Positions 48,234 through 54,331 of a DNA stretch of 54,331 nt are shown here, in pieces. The notes under the pieces were generated by a model that did not search any database, had not been told where the DNA came from, and saw only the letters and a program-made list of their open reading frames with translations. The number at the start of each line of letters is the position of its first letter. The first letter of the stretch is position 1. The DNA lies in NCBI GenBank assembly GCA_016193175.1, contig JACPSR010000142.1:1-54331 (forward strand). The letters are read 5' to 3'. The position numbers and the translations under genes are program-made. Source of the stretch: Candidatus Omnitrophota bacterium (GTDB lineage Bacteria > Omnitrophota > Gorgyraeia > Aquiviventales > Aquiviventaceae).

Positions 48234-48932
48234 ATGGCGAGCGCTGGGACAAGCTCCATCCGAACACGACGGCCTTCCCGTGTGGCGGCCGGCCAGGCTT
48301 CGGCAACGACGACAGGAGAGGAACGCACATTCCTTCAGCAGTATGCGGCGCAATTTCAACGCCTCTGCCAGGGGTCCGAGCACTGGATGTCCGCGTTGAT
48401 CAGGGTGAAGGCCGTTCTGCTGGAAGCCTCACGCGCTGGGAAGAAGATCATCCTGGCCGGCAACGGGGGGAGTGCTGCCATCGCCAGTCACGTCGCGGTG
48501 GACTTAACCAAGAACGCGGGCATCCGGGCCGTGAACTTTAACGAGGCGGACCTCATTACCTGCTTCGCCAACGACTACGGCTATGAGCACTGGCTGGCCA
48601 AGGCCATTGAGTGCTACGGCGAGCCGGGTGATGTGCTGATCGCGGTGTCGTCCAGCGGACGGTCCCAAAACATGCTCGAGGCGTGCCATGCGGCCAGGCG
48701 GCGAGGCTTTGCGTCGATCGTGACCCTTTCCGGCTTCTCGTCGGAGAATCCGTTGCGCCAATTGGGCGATCATAACTTGTGGGTCGAGAGCAAGGCGTAC
48801 AATCTGGTGGAGTTGACACATCTCTTTTGGCTGCTGGCCCTCGTGGATCTGATCATCGGTCGAACCGAATATTCGGCCTCTCCTGGGAGCGCGGTCTCGT
48901 CATGCAGCGACCCACGCAGGCCGTCATCCTAG
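48234..48932 (+). CDS. gmhA: SIS-domain phosphoheptose isomerase-like protein (GmhA)
   Basis: The protein has 232 residues. The SIS core contains KKIILAGNGGSAAIASHVAVDLTKNAG and VLIAVSSSGRSQNMLEACHAARRRG, typical of GmhA, which turns sedoheptulose 7-phosphate into D-glycero-D-manno-heptose 7-phosphate. A run of about 30 polar residues precedes the SIS fold, so the true start may be internal (for example a non-ATG codon near 48320). It ends 31 bases inside the next gene. Together with the kinase at 45320 and the fusion at 48902 it completes the GDP-heptose set. Confidence 0.83.
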   Translation: MASAGTSSIRTRRPSRVAAGQASATTTGEERTFLQQYAAQFQRLCQGSEHWMSALIRVKAVLLEASRAGKKIILAGNGGSAAIASHVAVDLTKNAGIRAVNFNEADLITCFANDYGYEHWLAKAIECYGEPGDVLIAVSSSGRSQNMLEACHAARRRGFASIVTLSGFSSENPLRQLGDHNLWVESKAYNLVELTHLFWLLALVDLIIGRTEYSASPGSAVSSCSDPRRPSS

Positions 48933-50125
48933 CTGGCGGGCGAGGCGTGCGGTTGCGTCCGCTCACCGACACGGTGCCGAAGTCGATGATCGAGTTCCAT
49001 GGAAAGCCGTTCCTGGCCTATCTCTTGGAGCTGCTCAAGGAGCAAGGCTTCGAGCGGGTCCTGCTGTTGCTGGGCTACCTGCCGGAGGCCATTCAGGCCT
49101 ATGTGGGCGATGGGTGGAGGTGGGGCCTGTCGGTCGAGTATGCGGTGTCCTCGGTGGAGGATGACACCGGACGCCGCCTGAAGCAGGCGGCCGGACGGAT
49201 CGACCCGGTCTTCTTCTTGCTCTACTGCGACAACTACTGGCCCATGGACATGGCGCGAATGTGGCGGCAGTACACGAGCTCCGGGGCGGCGGCCCTCCTG
49301 ACGATCTATCGCAATGCGGATGGCTACAGCCGGGACAACGTGCGCGTGGACGCGGAGGGCTTCGTCGCGGCCTACGACAAGCACCGCGCCACAGCAGGCC
49401 TGTCCGGCGTGGAGATCGGCTTTGCCATCCTGCGCCGCGAGGCGCTGGAGCGGCTGCCGGAGGAGAACGTGTCGTTTGAGCGCGTCGTCTATCCTGAGCT
49501 GGCCGCGGAGCGTCGGCTGGCCGCGTTTGTCACCGACCACCGCTATTACAGCGTCAGCACCCCGGGGCGTCTGCCGCTGACTGAGCAGTTCTTGGCGCGT
49601 CGTCCCGCCGTGATCCTGGACCGCGACGGCGTGCTGAATCGACGGCCTCCGCGCGCCCAGTATGTCCGTCACTGGGAAGAGTGGGAGTGGCTCCCTGGAG
49701 CGAAAGAGGCGCTACGGCTTCTGAAGGAGGCCGGCTACCGCGTGATTGTCGTGTCCAATCAAGCGGGGATTGCCCGCGGGCTGATGACTGTGGGAGAGGT
49801 GGAACGGATCCACGAGAACATGAAAGCCGATCTCCGGCAGGCCGGGGGTGAGATCGACGCCGTGTACTACTGCCCGCATGGGTGGGACTCTCCGTGTGAA
49901 TGTCGCAAGCCGAAGCCTGGCATGCTCTTCCAGGCGCAGCGGGATTTTCACCTCGATTTGAGCCGCACACCCTTCATTGGAGATGACGACCGGGATGGGC
50001 AGGCGGCTGAGGCGGCAGGTTGTCCATGGATCCAGGTGACTGACCAGCGCAGCCTGCTCAATGTCGTCCGAGAACTCCTCAGTGGCCGGCGCGAGAGGCT
50101 CCGTCAGGAGCTCGCGCATGCCTAA
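48902..50125 (+). CDS. HddC-GmhB fusion: heptose-1-phosphate guanylyltransferase plus HAD 7-phosphatase
   Basis: The protein has 407 residues. Residues 6-230 form the nucleotidyltransferase: AVILAGGRGVRLRPLTDTVPKSM, FFLLYCDNYWP with the metal Asp, and a YSVSTPGRL end. Residues 236-400 are a GmhB-type HAD phosphatase: ILDRDGVLNRRPP (Asp240, Asp242), VVSNQAGIARG, the zinc-loop Cys in YYCPHGWDSPCECRKPKPG, and FIGDDDRDGQAAEAAG. Separate genes encode these steps in Campylobacter and Aneurinibacillus, so fusing them pairs dephosphorylation with nucleotide transfer. The sugar is probably GDP-D-glycero-D-manno-heptose. Confidence 0.87.
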   Translation: MQRPTQAVILAGGRGVRLRPLTDTVPKSMIEFHGKPFLAYLLELLKEQGFERVLLLLGYLPEAIQAYVGDGWRWGLSVEYAVSSVEDDTGRRLKQAAGRIDPVFFLLYCDNYWPMDMARMWRQYTSSGAAALLTIYRNADGYSRDNVRVDAEGFVAAYDKHRATAGLSGVEIGFAILRREALERLPEENVSFERVVYPELAAERRLAAFVTDHRYYSVSTPGRLPLTEQFLARRPAVILDRDGVLNRRPPRAQYVRHWEEWEWLPGAKEALRLLKEAGYRVIVVSNQAGIARGLMTVGEVERIHENMKADLRQAGGEIDAVYYCPHGWDSPCECRKPKPGMLFQAQRDFHLDLSRTPFIGDDDRDGQAAEAAGCPWIQVTDQRSLLNVVRELLSGRRERLRQELAHA

Positions 50126-50981
50126 GCCGGCCATGAAAGTCGTCATTCTCTGCGGGGGGCTGGGAACGCGCTTGCGGGAGGAGACCGAGTATCGGCCGAA
50201 ACCCATGGTGCCCATCGGGGGCCGGCCGATCCTCTGGCACATCATGAACCGCTATGCGGCCTACGGCTTTCACGAGTTCATCTTGTGCCTTGGCTACAAG
50301 GGCGAGATGATTAAAGATTACTTCCTGCGCTATCGAACGCACACAAGCGATTTCACGCTCAAGCTGGGATTGGACGGGGAAGCGGCCGTCGAGTACCACA
50401 GCCCCTCCCGCGAGCGGGAGTGGTCCGTTACCTTCGTCGACACCGGTGAGCGGGCGATGACCGGGGCCCGGATCAAGCGGATTGAACGCTTCATCGATGG
50501 AGAAACCTTCCTGCTGACGTACGGCGACGGCCTGGCGGACATCAATCTCTCGGCCCTGCTGGCGTTTCACCGTCGCCACGGCCGGATCGCCACTGTCACG
50601 GGCGTTCATCCGGGGTCCAGCCGGTTTGGCGAGCTCGCGCTGGACGGGGACCGGATTGTCCAATTCGTGGAAAAGCCCGAGGCGCACGATGGGTACATCA
50701 GCGGAGGGTTTTTCGTCTTCCAGCGGGAGTTCTTCCGGTATGTGAGCGAGGATGACGACTGCGTGTTGGAGCGGAAGCCGCTGCAGCAGCTGACGAAGGA
50801 CGGCCAGCTCATGGCCTACCGCCACCACGGCTACTGGCAGTGCATGGATACCTATCGTGATTACCAGCAATTGAATGAGGTGTGGGAGCGCGGCCAGGCG
50901 CCGTGGACGGTGGTGGTGGCACCGCCGGCGACGCGCAGGAAACGTTCCCGGTCGTTCGCACAGACATCTCGCGCCGCATGA
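50118..50981 (+). CDS. rfbF: Glucose-1-phosphate cytidylyltransferase
   Basis: The protein has 287 residues from 50118 (AGGAG at 50106-50110). KVVILCGGLGTRLREETEYRPKPMVPIGGRPILWHIM is the RfbF nucleotide loop; RYRTHTSDFTL, TYGDGLADINL and SGGFFVF with the DTYRDYQQLNE ending are specific for this enzyme. It makes CDP-glucose from glucose 1-phosphate and CTP, the first step to CDP-3,6-dideoxyhexoses. RfbH and RfbG follow at once. It overlaps its neighbours by 8 and 4 bases. Confidence 0.92.
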   Translation: MPKPAMKVVILCGGLGTRLREETEYRPKPMVPIGGRPILWHIMNRYAAYGFHEFILCLGYKGEMIKDYFLRYRTHTSDFTLKLGLDGEAAVEYHSPSREREWSVTFVDTGERAMTGARIKRIERFIDGETFLLTYGDGLADINLSALLAFHRRHGRIATVTGVHPGSSRFGELALDGDRIVQFVEKPEAHDGYISGGFFVFQREFFRYVSEDDDCVLERKPLQQLTKDGQLMAYRHHGYWQCMDTYRDYQQLNEVWERGQAPWTVVVAPPATRRKRSRSFAQTSRAA

Positions 50982-52324
50982 GCCACGACAAGATGGCACG
51001 ACTGAGGGACGAGATTTCGACGAGGGTCCGCGAGTATTACGAGCTGGCGCACGCCCCCAAGCGGTTCGTGCCGTTTGAGAGCAAGGTGCCCTACGCGGGC
51101 CGTCATTTTGGTCCCGAAGAGATGCAAAGCCTGATGGGCGCAACGCTCGACTTCTGGCTGACGCTGGGACCCTACGGCCATCGGTTTGAGCGCGCGCTGA
51201 AGGCCTGCTTCGACGCCCGCGATGCCATCTTCGTGAACTCGGGCTCATCCGCGAACCTTTTGGCGATTGCCACGCTCTGCTGCCCGACCCTGGAAGGGCA
51301 TCTGCGGCCGGGCGATGAGGTGATCACGCCGGCGGTGACGTTCCCAACAACCGTAGCCCCGCTGGTGCAGCATCAACTCGTCCCGGTCTTCGTGGATTGC
51401 GAGCTGGGGACGTACAACCTGGATCCGGAATTGGTCGCGCAGGCCATCTCGCCTAGGACGCGCGCCATCGTGGTGCCGCACACCCTCGGCAACCCCTGCG
51501 ATCTCGACGCGCTGACGCAGCTGGCCCAACAGCACGGGCTGTGGTTGATGGAGGACTGCTGCGATGCGCTCGGCTCGACCTTCGCGGGCAAGCGCGTGGG
51601 CACGTTCGGGGATCTGGCCACCCTCAGTTTCTATCCGGCCCACCACATCACCACCGGCGAGGGCGGCGGGCTCATCGTCAACCGGCAGCGGTTCATGAAG
51701 ATCGCCCGCTCGATCCGCGACTGGGGGCGGGATTGCTGGTGCGAGCCGGGGGTGAGCAACACGTGCGGCCAGCGCTTCGGCTGGCAGCTCGGCGATCTCC
51801 CCCTCGGCTATGACCACAAGTACATCTATTCGCGGATCGGCTACAACCTCAAACCGACCGACCTGCAGGCGGCGATTGGGTGCGCCCAGCTCGCCAAGCT
51901 CGATGCGTTCATCGCTGCACGGCGGCGGAACTTCCAGCGCCTTCGCGAGGGGCTGGCGCCGTGTGAAGAGTTCCTGATCTTTCCGCAGGCGCATCCCAAG
52001 GCCGAGCCGTCCTGGTTCGGATTCCCGCTGACCGTCCGCGCCGGCGTGCGCCGCGCGGAGCTCGTGCGCTGGCTTGAGGAGGCGAAGATCGAGACGCGGA
52101 TGATCTTCGCCGGCAACCTGCTCAGGCAGCCCGCGTTCCAGGAGATCGCGCACCGGGTCGCAGGATCGCTGGCACAGACGGATCGGGTGATGCAGGACAC
52201 GTTCTTCATCGGGGTGTATCCGGGGCTGACCGACGAGATGATCGATTTCATCGTGGAGCGCTTCAGGCAGTTTTTTCAGCGGGCGGCGAGGTCACGGCCG
52301 CAGACCGCGGCTGTCGGCTTCTAA
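50978..52324 (+). CDS. rfbH: CDP-6-deoxy-4-hexulose 3-dehydratase
   Basis: The protein has 448 residues from ATG at 50978. It has the StrS fold with the Lys position changed to His222 in [14 protein letters not shown], the RfbH (E1) signature, and extra Cys residues ([29 protein letters not shown]) of the type that bind the 2Fe-2S cluster in this family. It removes the 3-hydroxyl of CDP-4-keto-6-deoxyglucose, working with a flavin reductase (E3) not seen here. The start at 50978 gives ATGA overlap; the ATG at 50882 lies within RfbF. Gene order RfbF-RfbH-RfbG differs from the usual F-G-H. Confidence 0.92.
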   Translation: MSHDKMARLRDEISTRVREYYELAHAPKRFVPFESKVPYAGRHFGPEEMQSLMGATLDFWLTLGPYGHRFERALKACFDARDAIFVNSGSSANLLAIATLCCPTLEGHLRPGDEVITPAVTFPTTVAPLVQHQLVPVFVDCELGTYNLDPELVAQAISPRTRAIVVPHTLGNPCDLDALTQLAQQHGLWLMEDCCDALGSTFAGKRVGTFGDLATLSFYPAHHITTGEGGGLIVNRQRFMKIARSIRDWGRDCWCEPGVSNTCGQRFGWQLGDLPLGYDHKYIYSRIGYNLKPTDLQAAIGCAQLAKLDAFIAARRRNFQRLREGLAPCEEFLIFPQAHPKAEPSWFGFPLTVRAGVRRAELVRWLEEAKIETRMIFAGNLLRQPAFQEIAHRVAGSLAQTDRVMQDTFFIGVYPGLTDEMIDFIVERFRQFFQRAARSRPQTAAVGF

Positions 52325-52344
52325 CAATGCCACGAGGCCGATCA

Positions 52345-53364
52345 ATGCTGTCCGAAAGCTCCCGCGCCTTCTGGCGGGATCGGCCGGTGTGCGTGACCGG
52401 TGCGACCGGGTTGGTCGGTTCGTGGGTCGTGAAGCGGCTGCTGGCGTTGGGCGCCGACATCGTGTGTCTGGTGAGAGATTGGGTGCCGCAGTCGGAGCTG
52501 GCGCGCTCCGGCGCCATTGAGCGCGTGAAGGTGGTGCGCGGCGACGTGCGGGATCAAACCCTCCTTGAGCGAGTGCTCGGCGAGCAGGAAATTGATTCCG
52601 TCATCCATCTGGCGGCGCAGACCATCGTGGGGGTCGCGAATCGCAACCCGATCAGCACCTTCGAGACGAACATCCAGGGCACATGGTCGCTGCTGGAAGC
52701 CTGCCGGCGCAGCCCTTCGGTGAAGCAGGTCGTGATCGCTTCTTCGGACAAGGCGTACGGCGATCAGGAGCGGCTCCCCTATGAGGAAGACGCCCCCTTA
52801 CAGGGACAGCACCCGTACGATGTCAGCAAATCATGCGCGGACCTGCTGGCCCACGCGTACGCCACCACCTATCACGTGCCGGTGTGCATCACCCGCTGCG
52901 GGAACTTCTATGGGGGAGGCGATCTCAACTGGAACCGGATCGTGCCGGGAACGATCCGCTCGATCCTGCGAGGCGCGCGTCCGGTGATTCGCTCTGACGG
53001 CAGCTTCGTGCGGGACTACATCTATGTGGAAGATGCGGCCGCCGCGTACACGTTGCTCATCGAGCGGCTCGCAGGCTGCCCGGATCTTCGGGGGGAAGCG
53101 TTCAACTTCTCCAACGAGCGCCCGATGACGGTGATGGAGCTGGTGGCCGCGATCCTGTCGCTGATGGGATCGACGCTCGAGCCGGAGATTCGCAACGAAG
53201 CCTCTCATGAGATCAAAGCGCAGTACCTCAGCGCCCGCAAAGCGAGAGAGCTGCTTCACTGGCGGCCGTTGTGCTCGCTCGAGGAAGGGCTGCGGCGGAC
53301 CATCCGGTGGTACGAGACCGCCATGAGTATGAGGGCCACACGCCATGCGGTTCGCGTTCATTGA
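52345..53364 (+). CDS. rfbG: CDP-glucose 4,6-dehydratase
   Basis: The protein has 339 residues. [33 protein letters not shown] is the N-terminal cofactor motif; [27 protein letters not shown] and [17 protein letters not shown] with catalytic Ser are RfbG-like, and YDVSKS carries Tyr/Lys. It makes CDP-4-keto-6-deoxyglucose, the substrate of RfbH. The start at 52345 has GAGG at 52334-52337; 52327 is an alternative ATG. Its end overlaps the final SDR by 20 bases, so the CDP-sugar genes form one unit. Confidence 0.9.
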   Translation: MLSESSRAFWRDRPVCVTGATGLVGSWVVKRLLALGADIVCLVRDWVPQSELARSGAIERVKVVRGDVRDQTLLERVLGEQEIDSVIHLAAQTIVGVANRNPISTFETNIQGTWSLLEACRRSPSVKQVVIASSDKAYGDQERLPYEEDAPLQGQHPYDVSKSCADLLAHAYATTYHVPVCITRCGNFYGGGDLNWNRIVPGTIRSILRGARPVIRSDGSFVRDYIYVEDAAAAYTLLIERLAGCPDLRGEAFNFSNERPMTVMELVAAILSLMGSTLEPEIRNEASHEIKAQYLSARKARELLHWRPLCSLEEGLRRTIRWYETAMSMRATRHAVRVH

Positions 53365-54304
53365 CGCCCCGGTCCTCGTGACGGGCGCGACAGGCTTCGT
53401 CGGGTCGAACCTGACGCGCCGGCTGCTTCAGGAGCAGGCCGAGGTCCATCTCCTGGTCCGGGAACAGTCGGATCTGTGGCGGCTTGAGGGCGTCGTGGAT
53501 CAGGTCCACCTGCATCGCGTCGACTTGGGCGAGGCCTCGCGGCTTCGGGACGTGATCTCCACTATCAAGCCCTCTGTCATCTATCACTGTGTGGCATTCG
53601 GAGGTTATCCCGACGAGCGTGATCCCCAGGCGATGATTGAGGCGAACGTTCGAGGCACCCTCAATCTCCTGCAGGCCGCCGCGGTGGCCCCGCAGGCTTG
53701 GGTGATCAACACCGGCAGCTCCTCCGAGTACGGCATGAAATCCGCTCCCATGAAAGAAGACGATCGCCTTGAGCCGATCAGCGTGTACGGGGTGACCAAA
53801 GCGGCGGCCACGCTCTTCTGCCAGATGACGGCGCGGGCCACGCGGCAACCCATCGTGACGACGCGGCTCTTCTCGCCCTACGGCCCCTATGAGCACTCCG
53901 CTCGATTGATCCCATCGGTGATTCGGTCATGCCTGCTCGGCCACGCTCCTGACGTGACCTCCGGCGAACAGGTGAGAGACTTCATCTTCATTGACGACGT
54001 CGTGGACTGCTTCCTCCGGATTCCCGGCGCATCACTTCAGCCGGGGGACGTGCTCAATGTCGGGTCCGGGCGGCAAACGAGCGTTCGAGGGGTCATCCAG
54101 CAGATCGTCGAGCTGTGCGGGACCTCCGTCCAACCCCGCTGGGGGGCCATCCCGCGGCGTCCCAACGAGACGACGACATGGGTTGCGGATCTTTCGAAGG
54201 TCACGACGAACCTGGGCTGGCGGCCTGCGACCAGTCTGGATGAAGGATTGCGCAAGACGATCGCCTGGTTCAGCGCCCACATGAGCCTCTATGCCTGCGC
54301 GTGA
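53345..54304 (+). CDS. Final CDP-3,6-dideoxyhexose reductase/epimerase (extended SDR)
   Basis: The protein has 319 residues. [21 protein letters not shown] is the cofactor motif; [10 protein letters not shown] and [11 protein letters not shown] supply Ser and Tyr/Lys. [20 protein letters not shown] and [14 protein letters not shown] are like RfbJ (abequose), RfbS (paratose) and related enzymes. Following RfbF-RfbH-RfbG, it should reduce CDP-4-keto-3,6-dideoxyglucose; whether abequose, paratose or another sugar forms cannot be read by eye. It ends 27 bases before the window edge, and no gene is recognisable after it. Confidence 0.78.
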   Translation: MRFAFIDAPVLVTGATGFVGSNLTRRLLQEQAEVHLLVREQSDLWRLEGVVDQVHLHRVDLGEASRLRDVISTIKPSVIYHCVAFGGYPDERDPQAMIEANVRGTLNLLQAAAVAPQAWVINTGSSSEYGMKSAPMKEDDRLEPISVYGVTKAAATLFCQMTARATRQPIVTTRLFSPYGPYEHSARLIPSVIRSCLLGHAPDVTSGEQVRDFIFIDDVVDCFLRIPGASLQPGDVLNVGSGRQTSVRGVIQQIVELCGTSVQPRWGAIPRRPNETTTWVADLSKVTTNLGWRPATSLDEGLRKTIAWFSAHMSLYACA

Positions 54305-54331
54305 GTTGCTGTCGGCACCGGTGTCGGAGCG

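Overview
The window is one long, densely packed surface-polysaccharide (LPS O-antigen or exopolysaccharide) locus from a GC-rich (about 60%, by eye) bacterium. CDP-3,6-dideoxyhexose genes, a manno-heptose activation set and an ABC-type lipid/glycan exporter point to a Gram-negative with an outer-membrane glycan. Nothing here fixes the phylum. The gene style (zinc-ribbon methyltransferases, many radical SAM proteins, G+C-rich short intergenic palindromes) would fit environmental lineages such as Nitrospirota or Methylomirabilota, but that is a guess. All but one intact gene are on the + strand, and most are spaced by a few bases or overlap stop to start, so translation is probably coupled over long stretches.

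Layout. (A) 1-7183: end of a sugar aminotransferase, an L-2-hydroxyglutarate oxidase-like FAD enzyme, a stand-alone LexA-type DNA-binding domain, UDP-glucuronate decarboxylase, a PMT/ArnT-like membrane glycosyltransferase, a GtrB/ArnC-like GT2 and a radical SAM enzyme. (B) 7167-12416: the single minus-strand gene (an SDR), a methyltransferase, then a recombination scar. The scar holds a glycosyltransferase gene fragment, the 3' half of a tRNA-Thr gene, a large radical SAM gene of lower GC, a tyrosine-integrase C-terminal remnant whose catalytic Tyr is Ser, and a 249-bp direct duplication of the end of the methyltransferase gene. (C) 12417-20439: a strong sigma70-like promoter with palindromic sites, a winged-helix/Rossmann protein, two epimerases, a cytidylyltransferase-kinase fusion, a HAD protein, an APH-fold kinase and a split transketolase. 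(D) 20448-29515: methyltransferases, a zinc alcohol dehydrogenase next to a radical SAM enzyme, an aminotransferase plus formyltransferase pair, a C-methyltransferase, a VOC protein and a UDP-galactopyranose mutase. (E) 29485-38265: methyltransferases, a TIGR04372-like glycosyltransferase, a nucleotidyltransferase, a PLP enzyme with Lys replaced by His (3-dehydratase type), an epimerase, a cupin, a second C-methyltransferase and a GT2. (F) 38262-43670: GDP-mannose 4,6-dehydratase, a one-chain E1 alpha-beta TPP enzyme, a GMD/RMD-like SDR, an SDR remnant and a further SDR. (G) 43803-50125: a B12-type radical SAM enzyme and the heptose set (HddA-like kinase, GmhA-like isomerase, HddC-GmhB fusion) around an ABC exporter. 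(H) 50118-54304: RfbF, RfbG, RfbH and a final reductase/epimerase for CDP-3,6-dideoxyhexose.

Together the genes make several activated unusual sugars (pentose, GDP-6-deoxyhexose or 6-deoxyheptose, heptose, CDP-dideoxyhexose, N-formyl and C-methyl sugars, galactofuranose) and decorate them. Only a few glycosyltransferases and one exporter are inside the window; the initiating transferase, a Wzx/Wzy pair and most other glycosyltransferases are not visible. The most unusual DNA feature is a family of about 140-bp palindromic elements fitted exactly between the stop codon of one gene and the start codon of the next. Their 16-17 bp inverted ends would pair the stop region with the downstream ribosome-binding site.
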